Source: Linanthus parryae (taxonomy: Eukaryota > Streptophyta > Magnoliopsida > Ericales > Polemoniaceae). Taken from it: a stretch of 64,000 nt of DNA. Location: the NCBI GenBank assembly GCA_023055425.1, contig JALGPY010000003.1, positions 74,313,491-74,377,490 of the forward strand, written 5' to 3'. A program made the position numbers and the translations under genes. Positions 50,450 to 61,383 of this stretch are shown piece after piece. Under the pieces are notes generated by a model, which had not been told where the DNA came from, did no database searches, and saw only the letters and a list, made by a program, of their open reading frames with translations. The stretch's first letter is position 1; each line of letters opens with the position of its first letter.

Positions 50450-51686
50450 TGAAAGACAGTAATATATGCAGTAATACAAGATCAATACTCTAGAAGGGGG
50501 GGGGATTGAATATAGTATGACAAATTTTTACCAAAAGAGTGGTTTCAAAGAAGTTTGTGGCAATAAGTGAGTATTTAAAGGCCTTGAAATGAGTTTCAAG
50601 TCATTGGATAAAACATAGAGTTAAAAGTTTGCTGATAGTTTTCATGGTCTTGAAATGGCTTTCAAGTCCTTCAACTAAAAAACCAGTTGTTGTGCATTAA
50701 ATAAGATAAGTACAAACAATATAAGAATGATAGGGACACAAGGATTTATAGATTTCAGTCCACTTGGACCTACGTCTCTACCTCACGGACTTGATCCCTG
50801 CAAGATTTTCAACTCAATTCTTATTATCAAAAATTAAGCCCTAGATCTCAAGCACAGAGAGTTCCCTTACTCTGTTACAGCTTGTGGTTCACACTAACCT
50901 ATCTAGTACCTGCTCTAGCTAACTAATTCAACAAGAATTCTCTATTTTTCACTTGAACAACTCATGAGAATGAGATTTGAGAAGTATTATCAAAATAATA
51001 TACAAATGAAGTACAAAAAGAACAGCACTGAGAACTGATGAAGCAGTTGTGTATACAATAATCTTCAGATGATTGGATTGAGTGAAATGAATCTCCTTAT
51101 ATGTTTCTTGTCAATCCTTGATAATTTCTTAGTGTTTCTGTTTTTTTTCTCTTCTAATTTCTTCAGCCACTCCCTCTCTTATGCAGGTAGCTTAAATTGA
51201 AGATCGTCAGGATCTTTTGAAACAAACTTTCCTAAAATCCAACAACATATCTTGACTTCTCTAACAGCTCTTTCCAACGGCTAGTTGCTTAGTATCTTAA
51301 AGGATACTGACTTGATCTTATATCTGAGAGCGTTAGGAAAGTACATGAAATATTGCATAGACACATAATCAATTTGATAGCTCTTTTTACTTTCATGCAA
51401 AACATACAGATAAGAAAACAATTCCTGCAAAATAGGTAACTACTTATCCCTGCAAAACCTTAGTCAAACAAGGAGTTTAGCAACAGTTTAAAACATCAAA
51501 ATGGTTTGTTTTTCATCATCAAATAAGATATAATCAAGCATAGGAGATCAAGAGTCAGATCAGAGTGAAAAGCTCCCCCTAAGTTCATGCTACATAATGC
51601 AGTGTATATTTCAAACATTTGAAAGTTGTTTCAAGGCCTTGAAACAGTGCTGCTGTTTCAAGCCTTTGAAACAAGCTGAACTTACA
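50450..51686 (-). repeat. 5' LTR of Sirevirus 1
   Basis: 1237 bp, matching 41541-42745. It ends CTGTCTTTCA on the minus strand, followed by a degenerate Met-tRNA primer-binding site (TTGGAATCAGAG). Confidence 0.9.
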
Positions 51687-52138
51687 ACCAACAAAGGAAA
51701 GAGAAAGTGAGTTGCTTCTACCTCCAAAGAGAAAGGCAAGGCAGTTTCAAAACCCGAGGAAGTTTCATTGAAACCTGTTGGTTTCGTAACCAAGGGCATG
51801 ACTAAAGGTTAATGTCACTATTGTAGTCAGACTGGCTAATGGAAGAGGAACTGACCGAAAAATCTGGAATATAAAAGGCTTGGAATAGTGATTCCACCAC
51901 AACCAGGTATTTTAGTTATAATCTCAATCTGTTTATCTCTTCATCTTGGGTATTAGATACTGGATGTGGATCTCACATTTGTTGAAATGTGCAGGATCTA
52001 AAGAGAAGCAGACGACTGGCTAAAGGGGAGATAGACTTGCGTGTAGGGAATGGAGCAAGAGGTGTTGCATTAGCCGTAGGCATTTATGAGTAATATTTAC
52101 CTTCATGACTTATCTTAGAATTAGACAATTGTTTTTAT
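51687..52138 (+). pseudogene. Copia element C gag tail and protease region
   Basis: This resumes C after the Sirevirus. The zinc knuckle is recognisable but carries stops (CACTATTGTAGTCAGACTGG near 51818; the Trp and Cys codons after it are changed). The protease D-T-G is readable near 51958 with shifts around it. Confidence 0.8.
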
Positions 52139-54956
52139 GTGCCTGCTATGAGAGGAAACATTATTTCTATTTATTGTTTGGACGAGAAATGTTTTTTTGT
52201 CATAAAGGACACATTTTGCTCCGTTAATTTTGATAGCATGCATTGTTGTAATGCATTTTTGTCTAATGGGTTGTATGTCCTTGATCTAGATAATTCCATC
52301 TATAACATAAATACCAAGATGATTAAAACTAATGATTTAAATCCTACTTATCTATGGCACTGTCGTTTAGGCTATATAAACGAGAAGCACATTTATAGAC
52401 TCCATAATTATGGATTTATGGACTCATTCTATTATGAATCTTATGAGACATGTGGATCTTGTTTATTGGAAAAAGGACTATGTCCCCTTTCAAGAAGAAA
52501 GGTGAGAGGAATAGTGGGCAACTAGCACTCAAACATACTGATGTATGTGGGCCATTTGCCAGGCCTGCCAGAGGTTGTTATCTTTATTTCTTTACATTTA
52601 CTGATGAATTTAGTAGAAATGGATTTGTATACCTTATGAAGGCCAAATCCGAATCCTTTGAAAAGTTCAAGGAATTCAAGAATGAAGTAGAGAAGCAACT
52701 TGGAAAAAGTATTAAAGCTCGACGATCGGATCGTGGAGGAGAATACTTAAGACGAGAGTTTGATTATTATCTTAGAGAATGTGAGATCTTGTCCCAACTC
52801 ACTCCACCCGGAATGCTACAATATAATGGCGTGAGGAGGAATGGAGCTGTGTTGGACATGGTTTGATCTATGATGTGTCAAACTGATCTTCCAGTATCAT
52901 TTGGGGAAACGCTCAATTAAGTGCAGTTTTTACCCTTAACCGTGTTCCATCCAAATCAGTCATGAAGACTCCATATGAGATGTGGAGTGGGAGGCGTTCC
53001 ACAATGTCAATTATGAAGAGTTGGGGTTGCGATTCTATGTCAAGTGTTTACAAACATACAAGCTCGGACCAAAGTCGGATAAGTGTAAGTTTGTAGGATA
53101 TCCTAAGGAAACGAAAGGATATTACCTCTAAAATCCAACCGAAAAACAAAGTGTTTGTTTCCCGGACCGGTGTTTTTCTAGAAAGAGAGTTTTTATCTAA
53201 AGAAGCTAGTGGGAGGACAGTAGAAATTCAAGAACCACAAACCACTGATCCTACTATGGAACATGAAATGGAACCACAAGATGTTGTGGAGCAACCTATT
53301 CAAGTAACACAAGAACTTCGTAGGTCCTGTAGGGTACACCAGGAGCCAGAGAGGTATGGACTTCTCGTGACTGAGCCCGGTGACGCACTACTCATAGATG
53401 ATGAGCCTACTAGCTATGGAGTGGTCATGAAATGGTAAGACTCTCAAAAGTGTCTTGAAGCCATGAGATTGGAAATGGAATCCGTGTATACCAAAAAATT
53501 ATGGACTTTGGTGGAAACACCACAAGGGGCTCGGCTCACAGGGTGCAAGTGGGTCTTCAAGAAGAAGACCGACATGGGTGGCAATGTGATTTCCTATAAG
53601 GACCGATTGGTGGCAAAAGTATTCATACATATTCATGGTATTGACTATGATGAAACTTTTTCCCCAGTCGCGATGACCAAATTCATTCGAATCTTTCTTG
53701 CTATTGCAGCTTATCACGACTATGAGATTTGGCAGATGGATGTCAAAACAACGTTTCTGTATGGAAACCTCCTTGAGGATGTGTGCATGACACAACCAGA
53801 GGGTTTGTAAGATCCAAAGCATGCCAACAGATTCTGTAAGTTGCAAAGATCAATTTATGGATTAAATCAAGTTGGAATCTACATTTTGCTGGCGCGGCTA
53901 AAGAGTTTGACTTCATCAAGAATGAAGATGAACCTTGTGTTTAAAAGAAAGTTAGTGGGAGCTCTGTTGTGTTTTTGGTCTTGTATGTGGATGACATACT
54001 ACTCATTGGAAACGACATTCCTACCTTGCAATCTGTTAAAGATTGGCTAGGGAAGTGTTTCTCAATGAAAGACTTAGGGGATGCAGCTTACGTACTAGGT
54101 ATCAAGATCTATAGGGATAGATCGAGGAAGCTGCTGGGCCTAATTCGAAGTACATATATAGACAAGGTGTTTAAATGGTTCAACATGCAAGAACGGAAGA
54201 AAGGATTCTTTCCCATGTCGCATGGTGTCACCCTTTTCAAGGCTGATTTTCCTTCCCCTGAGATTGAGAAGAACCGTATGAGTAGGATCCCATATGCATC
54301 GGTCATAGGATCTATCATGTAGGCCATGTTATATATTATACCAGATGTGTCATACGCGTTGAGTATGGCAAGCAGATATCAGTCCAATCCGGGTGAGAGT
54401 CACTGGATTGCTTTCAAAAATATCCTTAAGTACTTGAGAAGAATTAAGGATGCATTCTTGATATATGGAAGGGAGGACGATCTAAGTGTAAAGGTTACAC
54501 TGATGCAAGCTTCCAAACCAACTGAGATGATTCCAGATCGCAGTCGGGATTTGTGTTTTGCCTGAATAGAGGAGTTGTGAGCTGGAAGAGTTCCAAGCAA
54601 AAGACGGTTGCTAATTCTACAACTGAGGCTTAGTACATTACTGCATCTGGCGCAGCAAAGGAGGCTGTTTTGATTAGAAAGTTCATCACTGAACTTGGCA
54701 TGGTTCCTAGCATTGTGTATTGTGACAACACTGGAGCGTCGCACAATCTTAGGAACCCAGGTCACACCAGAAATTCAAGCATGTACTCAGAAAATTCCAT
54801 TTTATTCGAGAGATTATCGATTGAGGGGATGTGAAGATATGAAAGATTTCTACATACGAGACTATGTCAGATCCCCTCACAAATCCGCTTGTTCAGAGTA
54901 AGCATGAAGGTCACACTAGATCTATTGGCATACGAGATGCACCAGATTGGCTCTAG
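52139..54956 (+). pseudogene. Copia element C pol (integrase, RT, RNase H)
   Basis: Successive frames: 52139-52525 (pre-integrase and HHCC finger, LWHCRLGYINEKH), 52450-52866 (core: KHTDVCGPFARPA, FTDEFSRNGF, SDRGGEYLRREF), 53151-53438 (linker), 53463-53810 (RT start), 53969-54322 (RT with LYVDDILLIGND) and 54326-54565 on (RNase H). Breaks occur at each border, plus stops near 52866, 53808 and 54320. It is more decayed than A. Confidence 0.88.
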
Positions 54957-54970
54957 TGCAAGTGGGAGAC

Positions 54971-56007
54971 TGTGAGGAATAGATACCCTAGAGGCAATCT
55001 TATTTAGTATGAATGTTTTGGCCAGAACATTCATTGTACTATTTAGGGAAATATTTCATATAATGAAGTCCTTAGATTACAATTGTTGTTTATCTTAAAT
55101 ATCCATAGTCGTTTATATTGATAAATAGGACGATCAAATATAGACTAGTATGAGTTTGGATTGATATGGAGATATAAATTCTGACACATGGGTATGCATC
55201 AGGAGAAATGGCATACCACATTGACCCACCACGAGAAGTATATATTAATTATGTTAACGTCACGACTGCTTCTCGTTGTGACAATTGGTTAGTGGTCCTT
55301 AGACTTGAAGTCACTAGATACTCTAGTTGTGGAATGTTATGTTTTGATATTGTCAAACACTACACCGTGATTGGGTAGCAATAAAGGCAGTAATCAGACA
55401 TAATAGGAAGCAAGCTTAGAGATGGTAATGATGTAGAGATCATTTGTCCCTCCCACATAAGAGGAGAAAATATCTACAGCCACTCGAGGGGTAGAGCTTA
55501 TGGAATGTCTCGCTCAGATAAATCAATATGGGATATTGATGTTATCTGCATGGATAAACCAATTCCTATGATCGAGAAACTATGGATTGGATATACGAGT
55601 GTGACATATATGTCTCCTGTCCAATCCGGATATAGAGACAAAGGAATAATACTATACGGTAACATTGGTCACAAGGTTTATCGGATCACTGACTATTTCT
55701 ATTAGTTGGGTGTCATAGATGTGTTGCTAGACACCGCTCTATGTTAGTAATTGTTACTACTAACTAAGTACAAACCTATGAGGTCACACCTTATGGATTA
55801 AACTAGACTTTGTGATTAATTAGTAGGACTAACTAATAAGAAGGATCAATAAGCAACCACAAGCAAACTTAGTAGGACTACTTTGCAAGGTGGACTAATC
55901 CGTATATGGATAGGATTAGAATTGGGGCAAACTTGTAGTTAATAATGAGTTATTAACTATATAACAACACTCCTACCTTATTTTCTCATAAATGCATTAA
56001 TTATTGT
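54971..56007 (+). repeat. LTR shared by copia C (3') and D (5'), end deleted
   Basis: Starts TGTGAGGAATAG after the polypurine tract GCAAGTGGGAGAC. It runs about 1037 bp and then jumps at about 56007 from LTR sequence (AATTATTG) into the leader (TCAGTTTTACACC), so the LTR end, the primer-binding site and the first bases of the leader are lost. The element order LTR-C-LTR-D suggests unequal recombination. Confidence 0.82.
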
Positions 56008-57569
56008 CAGTTTTACACCATAACTGTTATTTTTCGCGTAAAATTGATATTCGCATAATGATGCAAACTGAATATGATTCAGTAGTGGATGAGCTAATTT
56101 TACGTATCGTACTAAAATTAGCAAAATCCGTTCACATATGATGTGTCTTTTTGGGATTTGAAAGCTAGGTTTTGGGCACAATTAAGGAATACAGTTTTTT
56201 TTTTCTTATTTGGAAATAAGCACAAAAGGGAAGGAAAGAAGGAAACAACCCTAGGGTTTGACCCTAGCCCCTCCCCTTTGCGCGCAAAGAAATCCGCCGC
56301 CAAGGGCCGGTTCGGCCTAGCTAGCGGTTTGACCGCACGGGCTAGGGCCGACCGGTCCGACGGCTTGCGGCGGTCCATGTTGGGTTCGGCCAAATAGGTT
56401 TGGTGACGCCCATGGATCGTTTTGACCCTAGAACATCCAAATTCAACTTAAAGATGCCCCAGCGCGTTAAAATTGGATTTTAACTGTATTATGTGCTTAT
56501 GCATGGTGATATAATGTGGCCTTAGATGTGGATGATGTGGATGTTTATTTTTTTTGATTTGTTTGTATTGTAATTAATGTAATTAGTTAAGTTTTACGGC
56601 CTGCGTGTCTTCTTCTCCTCAACTTGTGAGGTATCTCTATTTAGTATAGGTGCTAGCTAATATTAGATACTTATATCATAGTCAAGACATGGAGAAGAAG
56701 GCTTAAAGACCAAAGGAACCACAAAGATGGCATTATTCCACAAGCTAAGCCGCGTGGACTAAAGATGGAGCACATGGAGATGAGCTTGCTATTCTTTAGG
56801 GCTTATAGATATTCTCATTGGCTTGGGAATATCTTAGTTTAAGGAGGCCACATCCACAACACGTTTACTTATTGTTTGTGGTTGTTTATTTATTTTATTG
56901 TTATTTATTTTTGGTGTATGTTTGATGCATGAAAATTGTAACAAGATAATAATTATAACCTGGATCTTTTATTTTGGAGTCTCCCAACCCAAATAAGTAG
57001 GTCAGTTGATATGGATCAACAAAACAATTAAAATTTACAAGAAAATCTCTCAACGATAAATATTGCGTTTTTCCTTCTCTTGCTTAAACACTCTTCATAA
57101 TCAGAGTACATTAAATTCGGGCTTGCCAAAGCAAGCCAATTTAATTAATCTAGATATGGCGCGACGGCACAAGCTAGTAATGTGCGACTGTTTAAGTAAG
57201 TGGATGAACGCAACTGAGCTATTTCAATAGGATTGAAAGCTTAGAGGCAAACAATTGGGATTATCTATATGATAGATAAATAAGAAGTTATTTCCCCAAT
57301 TAAACCAAGAGTTGCATAGGATGCAATTGGAAATTGTTCCTACGTAAATAACTAATTTTTGGGTGACTTGCCAAAGCAAGCTCATGAAGAAGTGAAATAA
57401 AGATCTTGACCCACTAGAAAATATATGATATTTTATGCATTAATGGTGAGGTCTATTAATCCGAGAAAAATAGTGGGATCTTTAATTGACAATCTAGCAA
57501 TTGTTGAATATAGTCATTTCTTCACAAAAAATACTAAAACTTGTATATTTCTCATTTCGAAGAATTCCA
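56008..57569 (+). other. Leader of copia element D
   Basis: Same sequence type as the leader of C but without a LINE. The GC-rich GGCC block is at about 56265-56400; the open frames there (both strands) are by-products of it. No protein recognised. Confidence 0.8.
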
Positions 57570-58150
57570 ATGGCAAACAATCAATCGACATCGAAAACAT
57601 CACTACGATTAGTTCGTGAGAAGGACAGACTTTCTAGAATCAATTTTCTGGATTGGTACAGAAACTTGAGAATTGTTCTCAAGCAAGAAAATAAGTTGTA
57701 TATTCTAGAGGAACCAATTCCTGAAGCACCATAAAATAATACTGATGCCGCTTTAAAGGTTCATTAAAAGATTGTTGACGACTCTGCTGATGCGACTTGC
57801 CTGATGCTTTGCACCATGACCTCTGATCTTCAGAAGCAACATGAGAACATGGAGGCGTATGATATGATCATACATTTGAGACGGCTCTTCCAAGAGAAAA
57901 CCAGGCATGAGCGGTATGAGATATCTAAGGTATTTTTCAAATGTCATCTGTCAGAGAGAAACCCGGTGGGGCCTCATGTACTCCGCATGATCGGTACTTG
58001 GAGAGTCTAACGAGTTTGGGGTATCCGGTGGGTCAAGAGTTGGCGACTGATCTCATCCTGTAATCGTTGTCGGATAGTTATAGATAGTTCATCGTGAACT
58101 ATAACATGAATGAGTCAGCAAACCTCTACCAAATTTGCTCAATGTGTTGG
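57570..58150 (+). pseudogene. Copia element D gag, 5' part
   Basis: ATG 57570 (GCA AAC AAT CAA) with an intact N-terminus: LVREKDRLSRINFLDWYRNL, RIVLKQENKLYILEEPIPEA, then TAA at 57732. A second frame (57804-58010) holds MLCTMTSDLQKQHENMEAYD and RNPVGPHVLRMI, then a one-base loss near 57994. It is cut at 58150 by Sirevirus 2. Confidence 0.88.
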
Positions 58151-58754
58151 TGTTGGGTCAAGATCCCTGAATGTGCTTTGGTTGGTAATTGTTTTGTGTG
58201 ATGAAAGACAAAAGGCTAAGACATAAGCAACAAAGCATTTTAGTTATCTCAAGGCCTCGAGATTGACTGAACTTCAAAGCCTTGAGTTATTCTGCTGTAT
58301 GTTCTGACAATTCTGTGTTGCAGATTGGATATCTGATTATGCAAATCAGTGGTTTACTGCATATACTTTTGGATTATACTATTTATATATCTAACACATT
58401 TGCAGATGATCAGAACAGGAATAATCAAAGTTATCTGGGTATATCTTTGAATTTCTGTGAAGAAGGTTCAGAGCTCCAAGGCCTTGAGATATGCCTTGAG
58501 CTGCTGACAGTTTTTACAGAACTTAGTTGATTCTTTCTTGCAGGTTGTGATTCTTAGTATTGTGATTATTTACTCACTTCTAAGTGTCTTAAACTTGTTT
58601 TTCATGATTCATATGTTTTAGAAGATATACAGGTTATTGTTCTAAGTTTGTTAAACAGTTTTATCAGAAACTGTATAACCAAACAGTCATAGTACTATTA
58701 GCTTTCTGGATTTTGTTGTTGCTGTGTTTCAATGCTGTTGCAGGGTTGTTAAAC
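58151..58754 (+). repeat. 5' LTR of Sirevirus 2, first 604 bp
   Basis: Starts TGTTGGGTCAAG. It matches the 3' LTR until GGTTGTTAAAC at 58754, then diverges into internal sequence. A frame of 82 codons (58282-58530) appears identically in the 3' LTR at 61516-61764 but is LTR sequence, not a gene. Confidence 0.9.
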
Positions 58755-59206
58755 TTTCTGAAGCCTTGAAATGTGTATATGTGCTGGAATCTCAAAGCCT
58801 TGAGATTATACTTTCTGAAGCCTTGAAAGTATAGCTCAATGCTTTGACGTTTCTCTAACTGCAGAAAATCTCAAGGCCTTGAGATTGCTCTCCAGGTCTT
58901 GATAATATCTGTATTTAAAAAAAAAAATGGATCATCAAATTTATATCTTATGTTTTTAGATAACTATATAATATTTGAATTACTCAGAGAATTTTCTAAA
59001 ATATCCTAAAAAGATTTTTCAAGATCCTATTTTTGCATGTTGATTTTGCAGAGTCCTTTTATGACTCATCATTTTCAACCTACTTAAGCTGAAAGTCAGG
59101 GCTTTTTCCTCTCATTCTCTTTCAGTTTTCTGCGACTCTACTCTCTCTCTCTCTCTCTCTCAATTCCTCTCAATCACATTCTCTTCACAAAACCCTAAAC
59201 CCTAAA
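58755..59206 (+). other. Sirevirus 2 sequence upstream of the env-like gene
   Basis: Internal sequence after the deletion point, with several palindromic words (58758, 58791, 58812, 58871-58882) and a CT repeat (about 59139-59160) just before the env-like frame, as in Sirevirus 1 where a CT-rich stretch also precedes that gene. Confidence 0.75.
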
Positions 59207-60977
59207 TTGGAGCGCAAATCAGCCAGAATTCAGCAACAGGGAAAGCCCTCTGGCAGATCCAACAAGAGAGCAAACAAGAAGGAGAAGAAATTGATTTCTG
59301 ATTCAGATTCAGAAAATACTCAAAGCTTGCATGAGGATACCCCTCCTACAAAGAAGTCCAGGACAGAGAAGGGAGATGAAGGCTCAAGTGTTGATCCACA
59401 ACGAGAAACAAAGGGTGGTGATCAACCTAGGTCAGAGAAGAAGAAATGGGGGAGAAAAGAAAAAGACTGCTGAAGAGGAAAAAGGGAAATCAACTCAGGA
59501 AAGCCAGAAGAAATCAACTAAAGGAGGACAAGAAAAGACCAAACCCTCTGAGAGGAAGACTAGGGTTAAGCAAGTTGCTTCTGCAACTAAGAAAGGATAT
59601 CAAGGTAAGAATGTACTTCCCACTTAGTGGTTTGTTAGTTCTGAAGTTAGAACTGTTTGGATGCAAGGATATGCTTCATCCAAAGTAGCCTTATGTAGCA
59701 TGATTTCTGATGAGTTATTAGATAAACTGGACATAGAATGCATGATAAAGTTGAGAGAAACTGATGTTTGGAAGGTTATAAATCCCAGTTCAAAGGCTTA
59801 TCCTAGGTTAACTAGGTTATTTTATCTGAACTTGGTGTCTGAAGGTGATGATAGAATGGTATTAACTTCAAAAGTGGCTGGTGTGGATTTGAGGTTAGAT
59901 CATAGGACTTTTGCCAAAGTCTTGGGCATTCCTAGAAAATACAATGTTGGAGATTATCCTGATAGGAAGGAGTGTCTGGATAAGGCAAAGGAGATGTTCT
60001 TTATTGAAGGTGTTCCCTCTGGTCCAAAGCAGTTGACACACTATGTGCTCAACTGTGAAGCCAAAATCTTGTTTACTGTTCTGATGAGGAGTGTAGTTCC
60101 TAGGGATAGCTCAAGGGAGTTAGTAACTGATAAGGTTCTGATTTTGATGTATCTGATATCTCTAGGGTTTGAGATAGATTTGCCAACAGTTGTTATGGAG
60201 CATATAATTTATTGTGCAACCAGGACTAGAAACCATCCTCTTCCATATGCCAACATGTTACCTCTTTTCTTTGAATATTTTGATGTGCCTGTGAAAGGAA
60301 AATAAAAGATTACTGGAGGTTTTGGGTTAATAGATGAGACTGCACTTCAGAGGATTGGGGTAGTTCAGACTGGAAAAGGGCATTGGAAATTTTATTCTGA
60401 TTTGTCAAAGGAAGAACTTGCTGAGAAGGAGTTTGTGTAGCCTAAGGGGACTGCATCTGGGAAAGGAAAAGCCAATGAGGATTACTCTCTGCTGGTTGAG
60501 AAGTTAGAAGATCAGCAGGTTGAGATTGAAGATCTCAGACAAAGATTATTTGACCTGTCAACTGAATTTAACCAGTTCAAGGGCTTGATGAATGTTATGA
60601 ATGGGAAGTTGGATGTTGTCATCAAGGGCTTGAATCTGGAGAAGATACCTTCTGCTACTAGTCATGACACCAGTGTGGATTCAGAAGAGAAGCTGGGAGA
60701 TTTTCTGAAAAATAAGAAGAAGCCAATTCCAGTAGTGCTAACTTCAAAAGATTTGTATGAACAAACTGATGAAGAAGATGCTGGTGAAGACACATGTGTT
60801 GATGCAGCTACAGAGGTAGATTCAATACAAGATAAGAAGAAAGTGGATGAGATAATCCAAGAAGTGGTTGCTGAAGTGGAAGCTGAACAAGAAGGTAATC
60901 AGTCTGCAGAAGATGCTGCAAGTGAAGAAGAAATTGGAGAAGGCTCAGAGAAAGGCCAGACATCAAAGAAGATGTGA
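59207..60977 (+). pseudogene. Sirevirus 2 env-like protein
   Basis: The start codon is changed (TTG at 59207). A Ser/Lys-rich N-terminus (KSARIQQQGKPSGRSNKRAN) shifts frame near 59440; from there one frame reaches the stop at 60975-60977, with in-frame stops at 59625, 60303 and 60438. The conserved middle domain (CMIKLRETDVWKVINPSSKA, YPRLTRLFYLNL, FTVLMRSVVPRDSSRELV, FEIDLPTVVMEHIIYCATR) matches that of Sirevirus 1 in order. The C-terminus has a coiled-coil-like region (VEKLEDQQVEIEDLRQRLFD) and a long Glu/Asp-rich tail. It is probably nuclear or cytosolic in character; nothing here looks like a membrane glycoprotein. Confidence 0.75.
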
Positions 60978-61383
60978 AGATAAGAGACTGCCAAAGCCTT
61001 GACCCTCTATGTCATTCTCTTTTATCTTTTATGTCTCAAGGCCTGGACTTTTTAGCTAATTTTTTTTTGTTTTGAGTTTATTTTCAGACTCTGAGTAATG
61101 ATCCTACATTTCTTCAACCTTATTTGATGAAAGTAAAAAAGGGGGAGAATTAATGTGGTTCTTTTGTGTTTGTTTGCAGTATTTGGACTAGTAATAATAA
61201 GAATGCCTAGTTGTTTTGGTGAACTGTTACTTCTGTGGTAATTTGTAATATTTATTCTCACTGGTTATCTGTTTGGGTTCAGTATATATTGTATCTGCAA
61301 ATTGTGGTTATTTAATTTTTGAATATGAGTGGCAGGAAGATCTATACAAGACTGTAGGTTTTGTCTTTCATCAAGGGGGAGAT
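60978..61383 (+). other. Sirevirus 2 spacer and polypurine tract
   Basis: Non-coding sequence with palindromic words near 60990 and 61037 and two purine runs, AAAAAAGGGGGAGA (61135-61148) and AAGGGGGAGAT just before the LTR (61373-61383). Confidence 0.75.

Larger units (their letters stand above)
41541..51686 (-). mobile_element. Full-length Sirevirus-type copia element 1, inserted in gag of C
   Basis: 10.1 kb. LTRs at 41541-42745 and 50450-51686 read TGTAAGTTCAGC to CTGTCTTTCA on the minus strand. Gag with UBN2-type sequence, CCHC knuckle, DSG protease, integrase, RT and RNase H are followed by an extra env-like gene, the mark of Sireviruses. The flanks GTCAA (41536-41540) and ACCAA (51687-51691) are a likely target duplication with two transitions. 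Palindromic TCAAGGCCTTGA-like words are scattered throughout. Stops and shifts in pol make it inactive. Confidence 0.92.
36911..56007 (+). mobile_element. Ty1/copia element C, carrying a LINE and a Sirevirus
   Basis: The order is 5' LTR (first bases missing), primer-binding site, leader, gag, protease, integrase, RT, RNase H, polypurine tract, 3' LTR. It is a related but distinct subfamily from A and B. A truncated LINE interrupts its leader and a full-length minus-strand Sirevirus its gag. Many stops and shifts make it older than A. Its 3' LTR is shared with the following element D. Confidence 0.88.

Noticed and set aside
58282..58530. 82-codon frame repeated almost identically at 61516-61764
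   Set aside because: It is the same part of the two LTRs of Sirevirus 2, not a duplicated gene.
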